Source: Peptoniphilus timonensis JC401 (GTDB lineage Bacteria; Bacillota; Clostridia; Tissierellales; Peptoniphilaceae). Taken from it: 35,032 bases of DNA. The stretch lies in the NCBI RefSeq assembly GCF_000312025.1, contig NZ_HE978593.1, positions 448,780-483,811 on the forward strand, given 5' to 3'. The notes beneath the pieces were generated by a model. That model was given only the letters and a program-made list of their open reading frames with translations, did no database searches and was not told the origin of the DNA. Shown here piece by piece: positions 8,264 through 18,719 of this stretch (position 1 is the stretch's first letter; every line of letters starts with the position of its first letter). A program made the translations under genes and the position numbers.

Positions 8264-8704
8264 ATGTTTGAATTAATCTCACAAGTGTTGAGATACGTTT
8301 TTATAATCTTAATTTATCTTTTTATTTTTAGTATTTTAAGACTAATGTATCTTGATGTAAAAAGTATGACAAGCGGGGGAGGCTCCCTTGATGATGCATA
8401 TTTAAAAGTGGTTAATAGACTTGACTCCTTGAATTTCAAAATGCAGGAATATTATGTCATTGAAGGTGACATAAGTCTTGGTAGAAGTTCGAGAAATGAC
8501 ATTGTTATAAAAGATAAATTTGTAAGTAAAAATCATTTGTTAATTCGTGAAAAAAATCAAAGATATTATTTGGAGGATTTGGGTTCTGCCAATGGGACTT
8601 TCTTAAATGGTGTTAAAGTAGACTCTAATGAGTTTATAGAACTTCAAAATAATGATAAGATTGGCGTTGGATTTATCCAATTTATTTTTGTAGATAAAAG
8701 GTGA
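8264..8704 (+). CDS. Membrane-anchored FHA-domain protein
   Basis: This 146-residue protein has one N-terminal transmembrane helix (about residues 10-30). A glycine-rich linker follows, then a C-terminal FHA domain with the phosphothreonine-binding residues: GRSSRND (73-79), SKNH (88-91) and GSANGTFLNG (107-116). FHA domains read phosphothreonine marks made by Ser/Thr kinases. Its position directly before a SEDS polymerase and a penicillin-binding protein parallels the FhaB-RodA-PbpA clusters of Actinobacteria and similar clostridial modules. This suggests a link between kinase signalling and cell-wall synthesis. No kinase or phosphatase gene lies in the window. Confidence 0.92.
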   Translation: MFELISQVLRYVFIILIYLFIFSILRLMYLDVKSMTSGGGSLDDAYLKVVNRLDSLNFKMQEYYVIEGDISLGRSSRNDIVIKDKFVSKNHLLIREKNQRYYLEDLGSANGTFLNGVKVDSNEFIELQNNDKIGVGFIQFIFVDKR

Positions 8705-8708
8705 AATT

Positions 8709-9976
8709 GTGTTAGATAAAATTTTTAAACAGAGAAAACCTAGAAATCTTTTATTGATTTTTGAAATTCTAAGTATATTGCTATTATTTACCTTTAACAA
8801 CAATAATATTGATAGGTACATAATAATTTTATTTTTAGGATTAATATTAATAGTCTATATATCAAATTTGGTACTAGGAAAAGTTTCTTCTGGTGACAAT
8901 TATATTTTTCTGATAGTATCCATGCTTTTAAGCCTTGGAATTATAACCATATATAGGTTATCACCTAAACTTGGACTTAGACAACTAATTTGGGTTTTAG
9001 CAGGTATACTTGTTTTTTACTTAACCTACTTTATAATTAGGGCAATGAGAAGACTAGAATATATGACAGGTCTTTATTTGGGACTTTCTATTTTATTTTT
9101 CTTACTCACAATTATTCTTGCTCCTTCAAAATATGGAGCCAAAAACTGGATAGAAATTTCTGACAGTATAACTATTCAGTTATCTGAATTTACTAAAATT
9201 TTAGTGATTTTTTTAATAGCTTCTTTTTATACAACTTTCCAAACAAGATTAAAAAAATTAAATTGTAAATATACCTCATATTACTTAATGGCAGTAATAT
9301 ATATTTTTGTGGGATTTTTATTTATACAAAGAGATCTTGGAACAGCAGCTATTTTTATTGCAATATATACTCTTATTCAATATATATATGATGAAGATAG
9401 AAAATCAATTTTAGTTAATATTGGCCTTATGATCTTTGGCTCAGTAGTTGGATTTTTCTTGTTTTCTCACGTCCGAAGTAGAGTCGATATTTGGTTAAAT
9501 CCTTGGACTGCAGATAAAGTTGTAAATTCAGCAAGGCAAATCGTCCAATCTTTATTTGGAATTGGTGAAGGTGGATTTATAGGTCAAGGTATTGGTCTTG
9601 GATACCCTAAACAAATTGCTTTTGCTTATTCTGATGTGATTTTTTCTGCAATTTGTGAAGAAATGGGAGTGCTAACAGGAATAGGAATAATAATGCTTTA
9701 CATGCTTTTAGTTTATAGAGCTATAAAAATTGCTTTAAATCAAGAATAATCTTTTTTATAGAATTCTTGCTTTATCTTGTTGCAATATTATTTACAGTTC
9801 AAGCATTCTTAAATATTGGTGGTGTAATTAAACTTATACCTATGACAGGACTTACTTTGCCATTTATTTCTTATGGTGGAAGTTCCTTGATTTCAAGTTT
9901 TGTTGCGCTTGGTATTTTACAAGTTACAAGTGAAGATTTATCATACAAATATGATAGGGGATTAGATAATGAATAG
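8709..9976 (+). CDS. SEDS peptidoglycan polymerase (RodA/FtsW), interrupted by an apparent frameshift
   Basis: This multi-pass membrane glycosyltransferase polymerises lipid II with a partner class B penicillin-binding protein, which is the next gene. It starts at GTG 8709 after AAAGGTGA. The first part (346 residues) has about eight hydrophobic helices and the catalytic-loop motif [10 protein letters not shown] with Asp260. The frame stops at TAA 9747-9749. The remaining C-terminal helices, including [17 protein letters not shown] and [10 protein letters not shown], follow in the next frame to TAG 9974-9976. One extra A near 9745 restores a continuous protein of about 422 residues, normal for the family. 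RodA and FtsW are hard to separate by eye; pairing with a PbpA-like protein favours RodA. Confidence 0.9.
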
Positions 9977-11411
9977 TAAAGATAATAAAAGAATCTTAGT
10001 TTTACTAGTTTTTTTAATGATTTTATTAGTTGCTCCAATTGTTTATTTGACATATTTCACAGTTTTTAAGGCAGATGATATTGTAAAACATCCAGCCAAT
10101 AGAAGAAGTGAACTTAGAGAAAATTCAGTCAAGAGAGGAACTTTTTATGATAGAAATCATGAAGTGCTAGCTTACTCTAATGGTGAAAAATATAATTATC
10201 ACAGAATTTATAATCAGCCTATTATTTATTCTCATATAATAGGGTATTCAGATAAAATTGTCGATAAATATGGGCTTGAAAAAGAGTTAAATGACTATTT
10301 AGTTGGAAAAGAAGGCTCTAAATTATTAAAAACTTTTAAGTCAATAATAAATAAAAATTACGATCCTTATACTGGTGATGATGTAACTTTAACAACGGAT
10401 ACTGATTTACAAGAAAAGACTAGATCTGTATTATCAGCTAACTCTGAAAAAGGGTCTGTAGTAATGATGAATCCAAAAACTGGTGAAGTTTTATCTATGG
10501 TATCTCTTCCGGATTTTAATTCTCAAAATATTGCAAAAGATATGCAAAAAATTAATGAAGCAAATAATGGAGCCTTATTCAATAGTTCAACAAAGGGTAA
10601 GTTTGCTCCAGGTTCAGTCTATAAAATTGTTACAACTACAGCAATATTAGAATCAGGAATTTCACAAAAGTATACCGATGAAGGTTTGGAAAAAATTGAC
10701 AATGGTAGAGAATTTAAAAATGCAGGAAATAAAATTTATGGTAGGGTAGATTTAAGAAAGGCATTTACAAATTCACTTAATACTTATTTTGTCAGAAAAT
10801 CTGTGGACATGGGAATTGATATTATGGGACAGGTTTCTGAAAAATATATGATAAATAAAAAAGTTGATTTTGAACTTCCTCTTGAAACTTCTACATGGAC
10901 ATTTAAAAGAAGTGATTTTGATAGGACAGCTCTTGCTGCCGGTGGTATTGGACACGATACGATTTTAGTTACACCTCTCGAAATGTGCATGGTAGCTTCA
11001 ACAATTGCAAATGATGGTGTAATGATGCAACCTCATATTGTTAAAAGAATTGATTCTTCTGATGGGAAAAATGTTATTAGAAATACTCCAACTGTTTTAA
11101 GTGAAGTAACATCAAAGGATAATGCTGATCAAATTACAAAATACATGGTAAATGTTGTAAACAATGGTACAGGAACTGAAGCCTATGTTACTGGTGTAAA
11201 AGTTGCAGGAAAAACTGGTACTGCTCAGCTAGACTTAAAAGAGGGTACAAACAATGCTTGGTTTGTAGGTTTTGCTCCTGCAGATGATCCTCAAGTGGCA
11301 ATAGCAGTTGTAATTCCTAATATTAAGGATTATGGTTCTCAAGCTGCCGCACCAATTGCTGGGGAACTTCTAAAATACGCAATTAATAATTTACAGATTG
11401 AAGAAGAGTGA
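9969..11411 (+). CDS. Class B-type penicillin-binding protein, peptidoglycan transpeptidase (PbpA/PBP2-like)
   Basis: This 480-residue protein has an N-terminal membrane anchor (about 8-32). A short extracellular linker starting near RGTFYDRN follows, then a transpeptidase domain with all three active-site motifs: SVYK (Ser216, Lys219), SLN (269-271) and KTGT (415-418). It cross-links peptides of new glycan strands made by the adjacent SEDS polymerase. It lacks the long N-terminal dimerisation module of classical PBP2 and resembles actinobacterial PbpA in length. The start ATG overlaps the polymerase gene's end by 8 bases, supporting coupled expression of the pair. Confidence 0.93.
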   Translation: MNSKDNKRILVLLVFLMILLVAPIVYLTYFTVFKADDIVKHPANRRSELRENSVKRGTFYDRNHEVLAYSNGEKYNYHRIYNQPIIYSHIIGYSDKIVDKYGLEKELNDYLVGKEGSKLLKTFKSIINKNYDPYTGDDVTLTTDTDLQEKTRSVLSANSEKGSVVMMNPKTGEVLSMVSLPDFNSQNIAKDMQKINEANNGALFNSSTKGKFAPGSVYKIVTTTAILESGISQKYTDEGLEKIDNGREFKNAGNKIYGRVDLRKAFTNSLNTYFVRKSVDMGIDIMGQVSEKYMINKKVDFELPLETSTWTFKRSDFDRTALAAGGIGHDTILVTPLEMCMVASTIANDGVMMQPHIVKRIDSSDGKNVIRNTPTVLSEVTSKDNADQITKYMVNVVNNGTGTEAYVTGVKVAGKTGTAQLDLKEGTNNAWFVGFAPADDPQVAIAVVIPNIKDYGSQAAAPIAGELLKYAINNLQIEEE

Positions 11412-11415
11412 TCAA

Positions 11416-12117
11416 GTGTATAAGGAAAAATTTGTTACTGCTATAGTAGCTGCAGCTGGTATGGGTAAGAGAATGAAAATGGGTATTAATAAACAGTTTT
11501 TAGCAATTGATGGAATTCCAATTTTAGCTCATACAATTAAAAAGATAGAAAAATCTAAGTATGTTGATTTTTTACTCCTAATTGTAAAAAAGACTGATAT
11601 GCGCTATGTGGATGATATAATAAAAAAATATAAAATTAACATGCCGTATAAAATTGTTTATGGAGGCAAGGAGAGACAAGATTCTATAAACAATGGTCTT
11701 TTAAATATGCCAATAGAGACAAATATAGTTTTAACACATGATGGTGCTAGACCCTTTGTATCAGTTGATAAAATTGATGAAGCAATTGAAAATGTTCTTG
11801 ATACTGGTGCTTGTGTTTTGGCTAATCCTGTTAAAGATACTATAAAAGTTTCAACTGATGGTAAATTAGTAGATTATACTCCAAATAGAGATAGACTTTG
11901 GCAAGTCCAAACTCCTCAAGTTTTTAGAAAAGAAATTTTAATTAAGGCCTATGAACAAGCTTATGCAGAAGGGTATTATGGAACTGATGATTGTTCTTTA
12001 GTTGAAAAAACAGGGGTTAAGGTAAAACTTATCTATAATTCTTACGATAATATAAAGATAACAACAAGAGAAGATTTATCTATTGCAAATATTCTAGTTA
12101 AGAAGGTGAATACATGA
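11416..12117 (+). CDS. ispD: 2-C-methyl-D-erythritol 4-phosphate cytidylyltransferase
   Basis: IspD makes CDP-methylerythritol, the third step of the MEP isoprenoid pathway. The nucleotidyltransferase signature [10 protein letters not shown] is at the N-terminus, with the NKQF lysine soon after. [15 protein letters not shown] and WQVQTPQ follow in the expected order. I place the start at GTG 11416 (233 residues) because AAGAGTGAT lies just upstream. An in-frame TTG at 11398 has no Shine-Dalgarno and would overlap the transpeptidase gene more. The end overlaps ispF as ATGA, the usual ispDF arrangement. Confidence 0.95.
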   Translation: MYKEKFVTAIVAAAGMGKRMKMGINKQFLAIDGIPILAHTIKKIEKSKYVDFLLLIVKKTDMRYVDDIIKKYKINMPYKIVYGGKERQDSINNGLLNMPIETNIVLTHDGARPFVSVDKIDEAIENVLDTGACVLANPVKDTIKVSTDGKLVDYTPNRDRLWQVQTPQVFRKEILIKAYEQAYAEGYYGTDDCSLVEKTGVKVKLIYNSYDNIKITTREDLSIANILVKKVNT

Positions 12118-12590
12118 GAATAGGAATTGGATATGATGTTCATAAATTGGTAGAAAATAGAAAGTTATTTATTGGTGGTATTGAAATACCTTATGAAAAA
12201 GGACTTCTTGGTCACTCGGATGCTGATGTTCTTATACACGCAATAATGGATTCTATTTTGGGAGCCTTAGCTCTTAGAGATATTGGATACCATTTTCCAG
12301 ATAATGATAATGAGTTCAAGGATATTGATTCAAAAATTCTTTTAAAAAGAGTTTTCGAAATCATGAAATCTAAAAATTATAAAATAGGAAATATTGATTG
12401 TGTCATAGCTTGTCAAGCTCCAAAGCTTGCTAGCTATATTGATGAAATGAGAAAGACCATAAGTCATATATTAGATACTGATATAGAAAATATTTCTATA
12501 AAAGCAACTACTACTGAAAAATTAGGTTTTATTGGTAGGGGAGAAGGAATATCTTCTGAAGCTGTATGTTTACTTGAAAGGGATGATTAA
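12114..12590 (+). CDS. ispF: 2-C-methyl-D-erythritol 2,4-cyclodiphosphate synthase
   Basis: This 158-residue, normal-length IspF cyclises CDP-methylerythritol 2-phosphate in the MEP pathway. The zinc ligands Asp8, His10 (GYDVHKL) and His42 (ADVLIHAI) are present. The C-terminal [17 protein letters not shown] signature is also present. It overlaps ispD by four bases and abuts the transaldolase gene with no spacer. IspE is not in the window. Confidence 0.97.
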   Translation: MRIGIGYDVHKLVENRKLFIGGIEIPYEKGLLGHSDADVLIHAIMDSILGALALRDIGYHFPDNDNEFKDIDSKILLKRVFEIMKSKNYKIGNIDCVIACQAPKLASYIDEMRKTISHILDTDIENISIKATTTEKLGFIGRGEGISSEAVCLLERDD

Positions 12591-13244
12591 ATGAAGTTTT
12601 TTATTGATACTGCAAATATCGAAGAAATTCGAGAGATTAATTCTTGGGGTGTTTTATCAGGAGTGACAACAAATCCCACTCTAATTGCAAAAAGTGGTGG
12701 AGTTTTTGAGGATGTAATAAAAGAAATTTCTGAAATAGTTGATGGAGATATTTCTGCTGAAGTAATTTCAACTGATTTAGATGGAATGCTTAAAGAAGCA
12801 AGAGAACTTGCAAAAATATCAAAAAATATCGTAATAAAAATTCCAATGATTGAAGAAGGATTAAAAGCAGTAAGTATTTTAAGTAAAGAAGGTATAAAGA
12901 CTAATGTAACTTTAATATTTTCTGTTTCACAAGCTCTTCTTGCAGCAAATGCAGGAGCAACTTATGTTAGTCCTTTTATGGGAAGACTTGATGATATAGG
13001 AGAATCTGGACTAGATTTAGTAAAAGACATTTCTCATATATTTGAAACTTATGCTTATGATACACAAATTATAGCCGCAAGTATTAGACATATTAAACAT
13101 GTAGAAGAAGTTGCAAAAACTGGAGCTGATGTGGGAACAATTCCTTATAAAATATTTAAGGAAATGATAAAACATCAACTAACAGATAGTGGATTAGAAA
13201 AATTTTTAGAAGATTTTAAAAATGTAAAGACAAAGGAGAAATAA
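12591..13244 (+). CDS. tal: Transaldolase / fructose-6-phosphate aldolase family protein (TalC-like)
   Basis: This 217-residue protein belongs to the short transaldolase group. [10 protein letters not shown] is at the N-terminus, GVTTNPTLI at about 24-32, and the Schiff-base lysine is Lys83 in IVIKIP. A late GADVGTIPY phosphate-binding segment is present. Activity could be transaldolase (pentose phosphate pathway) or fructose-6-phosphate aldolase. Firmicutes members of this size near glpX and rho are generally called transaldolase. The ATG follows the ispF stop directly, and the gene ends one base before the glpX ATG. Confidence 0.93.
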   Translation: MKFFIDTANIEEIREINSWGVLSGVTTNPTLIAKSGGVFEDVIKEISEIVDGDISAEVISTDLDGMLKEARELAKISKNIVIKIPMIEEGLKAVSILSKEGIKTNVTLIFSVSQALLAANAGATYVSPFMGRLDDIGESGLDLVKDISHIFETYAYDTQIIAASIRHIKHVEEVAKTGADVGTIPYKIFKEMIKHQLTDSGLEKFLEDFKNVKTKEK

Positions 13245-13245
13245 G

Positions 13246-14211
13246 ATGGACAGAAATTTAGCACTAAACTTAGCAAGAGTAACAGAAGCAGCAGCGCTTT
13301 CAGCAGGTAAATGGCTTGGAAAAGGTGATAAAAATGCAGCAGATGGTGCAGCAGTAGATGCAATGAGAAGAATGTTTGATACAGTTGACATTGATGGAAC
13401 TGTAGTTATAGGTGAAGGAGAAATTGACGAAGCTCCGATGCTTTACATCGGAGAAAAAATTGGTACAAAAGAAGGGGAAGAACAAGTTGATATAGCAGTT
13501 GATCCTATAGATGGAACAAACTCAATTGCTAACGGCACAGACAATTCAATTGCTGTTCTTGCAGTTGCACCTAAGGGATGTCTATTAAATGCACCTGATA
13601 TTTATATGGATAAAATTGCTTGTGGTCCTAAGGCTAAGGGTCTTATTAAACTAGATGATTCACCAACAGAAAATATTAAAAGAGTTGCAAAAGCATTAAA
13701 TAAAAACATTGACGATATTGTTGTAGCTGTACTTGATAGACCTAGACATGAAGAATTAATAGATGAAATTATTTCTATTGGTGCCAGAGTAAAAAAAGTA
13801 TCAGATGGAGATGTTGTTACAGCAATTGAAACTTGTTATGAAGATTCTGGAATAGATCTTGTAATTGGTCGTGGTGGAGCTCCTGAAGGAGTAATTGCTG
13901 CTGCAGCCTTAAAATGTTTGGGAGGAGATTTCCAAGGAAGACTTCATCCAACTGATGAAAAACAAGAAGCAAGATGTAGAGATTTAGATTCAGATTTACA
14001 AAAAATCTATTCAATTGAAGATTTAGTAAAAGGCAATGAAGTTATTTTCTCAGTAACAGGTATTACATCTGGTGAAATCCTAGATGGAGTTAAATACTAC
14101 GGAGATAACAAAGCAAAGACTGACACACTTGTACTAAGACTTCCTAGTGGAACTCAAAGGTTTATAAAATCAATTCATTCACTTGATTTAAAACCTGATT
14201 ATGCTAAATAA
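13246..14211 (+). CDS. glpX: Class II fructose-1,6-bisphosphatase
   Basis: This 321-residue GlpX-type phosphatase converts fructose 1,6-bisphosphate to fructose 6-phosphate. The metal-binding motifs GEGEIDEAPM (from residue 56) and DPIDGTNS (86-93) are intact. GRGGAPEG and GEILDGV follow later. An AAGGAG site overlaps the end of the transaldolase gene. The grouping with transaldolase, rho and rpmE recalls the ywjH-glpX-rho-rpmE neighbourhood of B. subtilis. Together with the preceding gene it points to sugar-phosphate recycling for pentose and hexose supply. Confidence 0.96.
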   Translation: MDRNLALNLARVTEAAALSAGKWLGKGDKNAADGAAVDAMRRMFDTVDIDGTVVIGEGEIDEAPMLYIGEKIGTKEGEEQVDIAVDPIDGTNSIANGTDNSIAVLAVAPKGCLLNAPDIYMDKIACGPKAKGLIKLDDSPTENIKRVAKALNKNIDDIVVAVLDRPRHEELIDEIISIGARVKKVSDGDVVTAIETCYEDSGIDLVIGRGGAPEGVIAAAALKCLGGDFQGRLHPTDEKQEARCRDLDSDLQKIYSIEDLVKGNEVIFSVTGITSGEILDGVKYYGDNKAKTDTLVLRLPSGTQRFIKSIHSLDLKPDYAK

Positions 14212-14219
14212 TTTTTATC

Positions 14220-15650
14220 ATGTCAAATAATAATGAATTAAATAATAAATCTATTGATGATTTGAGAAATATTTCAAGGTCTTTAGGTTTAGAAAATGCT
14301 GAAAATTATGATTATGACGAACTAAAATATTATATTGAAAATGGAAAGATTCCAAATTCTTTTTTACAGCTTGAAAATTTAGAAGACTTAAAAGTCACAG
14401 AATTAAGAGAATTGGCTAAAGAATATGGTATAGAAAAACCATATTCCTTAAAAAAAGATGACCTTTTAAAAGAAATTAAATCAAAAAAAGAATCAGAAAA
14501 GATAGACAAACTAGATATATCTGACAATGCTGCTGAGACTTTAAAAAATCTTGATGATAAGAATTATGTTAGGGGTATTTTAGATTTACACCAAGATGGC
14601 TATGGTTTTTTAAGGACAATAAATTATCTTCCAAGTGAAGAGGATATTTATGTCTCTCCATCTCAAATAAGAAAATTTAGGTTGAGAAATGGAGATGAAA
14701 TACTTGGAATAAAATCTCCTCCAAAGGATGGGGAAAATTTTAATGCTCTCTTATATATTAAGTCTGTGAACGGTATGCATCCGTCAAAAATAGTAGACAG
14801 ACCTTTTTTTGATAATTTAACTCCCATTTATCCAAAAAAGAAAATTAATTTAGAAACAGAAGATACGGCCATGAGAGTAATTGATTTATTAGCTCCAGTC
14901 GGTTTAGGTCAAAGAGGACTTATTGTTTCACAGCCTAAGTCAGGTAAGACAACTCTTCTTAAAAAGATTTCTAAATCAATAAATATGAAATATCCAAATC
15001 TACATTTAATTGTTTTATTAGTAGATGAGAGACCAGAAGAAGTAACAGACATGAAGAGGTCAGTTAAAGGGGAAGTTGTTTATTCAACTTTTGACGAAAA
15101 TCCAAAAAACCACACTAGAGTAGCTGAAATGGTTATAGATAGAGCAAAAAGATTAGTTGAAAATAAAGAAGATGTAGTTATACTTTTAGATTCACTTACA
15201 AGACTTTCTCGTGCTTATAATTTAGTAACTCCAACTAGTGGAAAGACTTTATCTGGAGGACTAGATCCTTTGTCACTTCACAAACCAAAGAGATTTTTTG
15301 GAGCTGCAAGAAATATTGAAGAAGGCGGAAGTCTTACTATACTTGCAACAGCTTTAGTTGATACTGGTTCAAGAATGGATGATGTTATCTTTGAGGAATT
15401 TAAGGGAACGGGCAATATGGAACTTCATCTAAATAGAAGCCTTTCTGAAAAGAGAATTTTTCCTGCAATAGACATTTTAAAATCAGGAACTAGAAAAGAA
15501 GAATTACTTTTAAACAAGAAAGAACTTTCCTTCAACTATGATCTTAGAAATAAATTAAGTGAAGAAAATATTGAAGATGTCACAGAAAAATTTTTAGACA
15601 AGATTTCAAAGACAAAAGACAATGAAGAGTTTTTAAAAAATAAGATCTAG
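14220..15650 (+). CDS. rho: Transcription termination factor Rho
   Basis: This 476-residue protein has two SAP-like/Rho_N helical segments at the N-terminus (about 8-90). A cold-shock OB-fold RNA-binding domain follows ([16 protein letters not shown] onward), then a RecA-type ATPase. The P-loop PKSGKTTLL has Lys243, and [12 protein letters not shown] and [14 protein letters not shown] follow, with the R-loop and Q-loop region beyond. Rho is a hexameric RNA translocase that ends transcription. The ATG at 14220 lies 8 bases after glpX with no visible Shine-Dalgarno, so translation may depend on coupling. The acidic, lysine-rich N-terminus is unusual only in composition. Confidence 0.97.
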   Translation: MSNNNELNNKSIDDLRNISRSLGLENAENYDYDELKYYIENGKIPNSFLQLENLEDLKVTELRELAKEYGIEKPYSLKKDDLLKEIKSKKESEKIDKLDISDNAAETLKNLDDKNYVRGILDLHQDGYGFLRTINYLPSEEDIYVSPSQIRKFRLRNGDEILGIKSPPKDGENFNALLYIKSVNGMHPSKIVDRPFFDNLTPIYPKKKINLETEDTAMRVIDLLAPVGLGQRGLIVSQPKSGKTTLLKKISKSINMKYPNLHLIVLLVDERPEEVTDMKRSVKGEVVYSTFDENPKNHTRVAEMVIDRAKRLVENKEDVVILLDSLTRLSRAYNLVTPTSGKTLSGGLDPLSLHKPKRFFGAARNIEEGGSLTILATALVDTGSRMDDVIFEEFKGTGNMELHLNRSLSEKRIFPAIDILKSGTRKEELLLNKKELSFNYDLRNKLSEENIEDVTEKFLDKISKTKDNEEFLKNKI

Positions 15651-15672
15651 GTCTATTTTTATTCTCTAAATC

Positions 15673-15701
15673 TTGAAATATCATAATAATTATTGTATAA
15701 T
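15673..15701 (+). promoter_or_regulatory. Upstream promoter of rpmE
   Basis: A -35 TTGAAA (15673-15678), a 17-base spacer and a perfect -10 TATAAT (15696-15701) lie 90 bases before the rpmE ATG. It is the first of two promoters in this gap. Confidence 0.75.
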
Positions 15702-15721
15702 AATTAAGCAAATAGTTGAGT

Positions 15722-15750
15722 TTGCATAAAGGTAAAAATTGTGTTATAAT
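15722..15750 (+). promoter_or_regulatory. Second (extended -10) promoter of rpmE
   Basis: A -35-like TTGCAT (15722-15727), a 17-base spacer and TATAAT (15745-15750) preceded by TGT form an extended -10. The start of transcription would be about 30 bases before the rpmE ATG. Confidence 0.75.
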
Positions 15751-15791
15751 ATTAAAATTGAGTTATAAAATAAGTTTAAGGGGGCTAAACA

Positions 15792-15995
15792 ATGAAAAAA
15801 GGAATTCATCCAGATTATAAAGAAGCTACAGTAACTTGTGCATGTGGCAATACTTTTAAAACAGGATCCGTTAAAGAAGATTTAAAAGTTGAAATTTGTT
15901 CAGCTTGTCATCCTTTCTTTACAGGAAAGCAAAAACTCTCTGATCATGGCGGAAGAATTGAGAAATTCAATAGCAGATACAAGAGAAATAAATGA
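15792..15995 (+). CDS. rpmE: 50S ribosomal protein L31, zinc-binding (C+) type
   Basis: This 67-residue L31 has the four-cysteine zinc site: Cys16 and Cys18 (TCACG), Cys36 and Cys39 (ICSACHPF). It is therefore the C+ form, which in Bacillus is exchanged for a zinc-free paralogue under zinc limitation. The FTGKQK and GRIEKFN segments are typical. A strong GGGGG ribosome binding site, tandem promoters and a terminator make it a short, highly expressed transcript. No zinc-free L31 gene is in the window. Confidence 0.98.
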   Translation: MKKGIHPDYKEATVTCACGNTFKTGSVKEDLKVEICSACHPFFTGKQKLSDHGGRIEKFNSRYKRNK

Positions 15996-16000
15996 CAATG

Positions 16001-16025
16001 AGGTTAGCCTGGCTAACCTTTTTTA
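16001..16025 (+). terminator. Intrinsic terminator after rpmE
   Basis: An 8-bp perfect stem AGGTTAGC/GCTAACCT with a 3-base loop is followed by six T. It lies 5 bases after the rpmE stop and only 13 bases before the prmC ATG. Confidence 0.93.
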
Positions 16026-16037
16026 TTACTTAAATTT

Positions 16038-16868
16038 ATGAAAATTTACGAAGCCTTAATAGAAGGTAGAAAGTATTTAAAAGAATTGGAATACACTAAT
16101 CCAATTTATGAAACGAGAAGAATATTAAGCGATTTATTAAATAAAGATTTATCCTATTTGGTTGCTCATGATAAGGATGAATTAGAGCAATCAATAGAGA
16201 ATAAATATTTTGATATATTAAAGAAAAGAAAATCAGGAATGCCTCTTCAATATATTTTGGGAAAAGAAGATTTTTATGGTAGAAGTTTCAGAGTTTTGGA
16301 AGGTGTTCTAATACCTAGATCAGATACTGAAATCTCAGTAGAAAAACTTTTAGAGATTATAAAAAATAATAATATTTCTAATATGCTTGAAATAGGATGT
16401 GGATCAGGTATTGTGAGCATAACTATTGATCTTGAGGCAGATATCAAAGTAGTTTGTGTAGATATTAGTCCCAAAGCTATAGAGAATACTAAAATAAATA
16501 AGAAAATTCATAATTCTAATATTGAAGTAAAAAAAAGTGACTTATTTGAGAATGTAAAAGAAAAATTTGATTTAATATATTCCAATCCTCCATATATAAA
16601 GACAAATGAAATTAATAATTTGCAAGTGGAAGTAAAAGATTATGAACCTAGACTTGCTCTTGATGGAGGATCTGACGGATTAGATTTTTATAGACAAATT
16701 ATAAAAAAAGCTCCAAATTATTTAAATGAAAATGGATTTTTGGTATTTGAAATAGGTCATGATGAAGCAGAAGATATTCTTGAATTAATGGGGAAAAACT
16801 TTATAGTAGAAGTTTACAAGGATTTGAATAATTTAGATAGAGTAATCCTTGGTCAATTAAAGATGTAG
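16038..16868 (+). CDS. prmC: Peptide chain release factor N5-glutamine methyltransferase
   Basis: This 276-residue enzyme methylates the GGQ glutamine of release factors using SAM. It has an N-terminal helical substrate domain (1-75), the [10 protein letters not shown] linker, and motif [13 protein letters not shown]. The catalytic NPPY is at 183-186. The target gene prfA follows 8 bases later, the usual pairing. The start ATG has no visible Shine-Dalgarno and sits just after the rpmE terminator, so prmC-prfA expression probably relies on read-through or on an unseen promoter. Confidence 0.97.
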   Translation: MKIYEALIEGRKYLKELEYTNPIYETRRILSDLLNKDLSYLVAHDKDELEQSIENKYFDILKKRKSGMPLQYILGKEDFYGRSFRVLEGVLIPRSDTEISVEKLLEIIKNNNISNMLEIGCGSGIVSITIDLEADIKVVCVDISPKAIENTKINKKIHNSNIEVKKSDLFENVKEKFDLIYSNPPYIKTNEINNLQVEVKDYEPRLALDGGSDGLDFYRQIIKKAPNYLNENGFLVFEIGHDEAEDILELMGKNFIVEVYKDLNNLDRVILGQLKM

Positions 16869-16876
16869 GTGTAAAT

Positions 16877-17944
16877 ATGTACGAAAAACTTTCAGTTTTT
16901 GAAGATAGATTAGTTGAATTAGAAAAAGATCTTAGTAACGTTGAAGTTATTAATGATTCTAAATTATATCAAAAAAAGGCAATTGAACACGCAGAAATAG
17001 AGCCAATTGTTGCTAAATATAGAGATTATAAAAAAACTTTAAATACATTAAATGAAAACAAGGAATTGATAAAAGAAAAATTAGATGATGATTTTAAAGA
17101 TTTGGTTAGAGAAGAGATCAATGAAGGAAGCAAAAAAATTGAAAATCTTGAAAATGAACTAAAAATTCTTTTAATTCCAAAGGATAAAAATGACAGTAAG
17201 AATGTTATGGTAGAAATTCGTGCTGGTGCAGGTGGAGATGAGGCAGCTCTATTTGCAGGAGTTCTTTATAGGCAGTATGTAAGATACGCTGAAAGAAGTG
17301 GTTTTAAAGTCGAAACAATTTCTTCTAACGAAATTGGAATTGGTGGTTATAAAGAAATTGTCTTTATGATTATTGGTGATGGTGCTTATTCTAGGCTAAA
17401 ATATGAATCAGGAGTCCATAGAGTACAAAGAGTTCCTGAAACAGAAAGTGGAGGGAGAATTCATACTTCAACTGCCACAGTAGCAGTTTTACCAGAAGCT
17501 GAAGATGTTGATATTGAAATTGATCCAACACAAATAAAATTTGATGTATTCCGTGCATCAGGTAATGGTGGACAATGTGTAAATACAACAGATTCTGCAG
17601 TTAGACTAACTCATATTCCAACTGGAATTGTAATATCTTGTCAAGATGAAAAATCACAACTTAGGAATAAAGAAAAAGCGATGAAACTTTTAAGGTCTAA
17701 ACTTTATGATTTAAAATTACAAGAGCAAAATGAAAAGGAATCAATGGAAAGATCTTCTCAAATTGGAACAGGGGATAGATCAGAAAGAATAAGAACTTAT
17801 AATTATCCTCAAGGAAGAGTAACTGATCATAGAATTAATCTAACATCACATAAAATTGATGCTATTAACGATGGAGATCTTGATGAAATTATTGATGCTC
17901 TCATAACATATGATCAAACACAAAAAATTGAAAAAATAGGATAA
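16877..17944 (+). CDS. prfA: Peptide chain release factor 1
   Basis: This 355-residue RF1 recognises UAA and UAG. The PxT-type tripeptide that reads the stop codon appears as PET in [11 protein letters not shown]. The catalytic GGQ is at 231-233, within [15 protein letters not shown]. The residue after GGQ is cysteine rather than the more common histidine or serine. An N-terminal coiled-coil-like helical region spans about 1-110. It follows prmC with a TAGGTGT site. No terminator is obvious after the stop; an AT-rich gap holding the rubrerythrin promoter follows. Confidence 0.97.
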   Translation: MYEKLSVFEDRLVELEKDLSNVEVINDSKLYQKKAIEHAEIEPIVAKYRDYKKTLNTLNENKELIKEKLDDDFKDLVREEINEGSKKIENLENELKILLIPKDKNDSKNVMVEIRAGAGGDEAALFAGVLYRQYVRYAERSGFKVETISSNEIGIGGYKEIVFMIIGDGAYSRLKYESGVHRVQRVPETESGGRIHTSTATVAVLPEAEDVDIEIDPTQIKFDVFRASGNGGQCVNTTDSAVRLTHIPTGIVISCQDEKSQLRNKEKAMKLLRSKLYDLKLQEQNEKESMERSSQIGTGDRSERIRTYNYPQGRVTDHRINLTSHKIDAINDGDLDEIIDALITYDQTQKIEKIG

Positions 17945-17981
17945 TAATTAATATTTATTTAATATATTTTTAATACACTAT

Positions 17982-18010
17982 TTGATTTTTTATTAATATT
18001 ATTCTATAAT
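17982..18010 (+). promoter_or_regulatory. Promoter of the rubrerythrin gene
   Basis: TTGATT (17982-17987), a 17-base spacer and a perfect TATAAT (18005-18010) lie 41 bases before the ATG. A GGGGGTAAT ribosome binding site follows. I saw no obvious PerR-type inverted repeat overlapping it. Confidence 0.8.
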
Positions 18011-18051
18011 AATGGTGGTAGTTTTATTATTAAATTTATGGGGGTAATATT

Positions 18052-18594
18052 ATGAATCAAATGACAAGCGACAATTTAAGATCAGCATTCGGCGGAGAAT
18101 CACAAGCACGTACTAGATACAATATCTGGGGAGATGTAGCAGAAAAAGACGGATTCAAAAACGTAAAAAGACTTTTCGACGCAACTTCTGATGCAGAAAA
18201 AATTCACGCGACTCTACATTTCAAGGCTCTTAAAGACGTTTCAGGAGATTTTCCTGTAACATCAATGGCTGGATTTGGAATTAACTCTACTTCTGAAAAC
18301 CTTGAAGGTGCAAAGAATGGAGAAATTTTCGAATCTACTCAAATGTATCCAGCTTTTATCGCAGTTGCAGAAATGCAAGGCGAAAAAGAAGCTGTTAAAG
18401 CTATGAAATATGCAACAGCTGCTGAAGAAGTACACGCTAAAAGATTTGAAGCTGCTAAAGAAGCAGTTGATGCTGGTAAAGATTTAGAAGTAGAAAATAT
18501 CTACTTATGTCCAGTTTGCGGATATATTACTTTTGAAGAAGAAGAAAAATGTCCAATTTGTGGATGTGTAGGAAGCAAATTTGTTGCTTATTAA
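18052..18594 (+). CDS. rbr: Rubrerythrin
   Basis: This 180-residue non-haem iron protein has two domains. One is an N-terminal ferritin-like four-helix bundle with the di-iron ligands in GESQARTRY, AEKIHATLHF and AEEVHAKRF. The other is a C-terminal rubredoxin-like domain with Cys153, Cys156, Cys167 and Cys170 (CPVCG...CPICG). Rubrerythrins reduce hydrogen peroxide in anaerobes. The gene has its own promoter and terminator. Its codons use C-ending forms (GAC, AAC, TTC) more than neighbouring genes, consistent with high expression. It indicates an anaerobic, peroxide-exposed lifestyle. Confidence 0.97.
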   Translation: MNQMTSDNLRSAFGGESQARTRYNIWGDVAEKDGFKNVKRLFDATSDAEKIHATLHFKALKDVSGDFPVTSMAGFGINSTSENLEGAKNGEIFESTQMYPAFIAVAEMQGEKEAVKAMKYATAAEEVHAKRFEAAKEAVDAGKDLEVENIYLCPVCGYITFEEEEKCPICGCVGSKFVAY

Positions 18595-18606
18595 TTTTTG
18601 TTAAGG

Positions 18607-18638
18607 AAAAACTCTCCAAATTAGTAGAGAGTTTTTTT
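18607..18638 (+). terminator. Intrinsic terminator after rubrerythrin
   Basis: The stem AAACTCTC/GAGAGTTT with a 10-base loop is followed by a T run, 14 bases after the rubrerythrin stop. The remaining gap to 18719 shows no further recognisable feature. Confidence 0.9.
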
Positions 18639-18719
18639 AATGAAAAAGTCAGTGTCTTGTAACTTACTTTTTTCTATAAAATTTTCCAGTTATTTTTATT
18701 GATAGTTTGGATTTTTATT

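Noticed and set aside
18639-18719. Possible small gene or RNA after the rubrerythrin terminator
   Set aside because: The 80 bases show no stem-loop, cloverleaf or start with a ribosome binding site.
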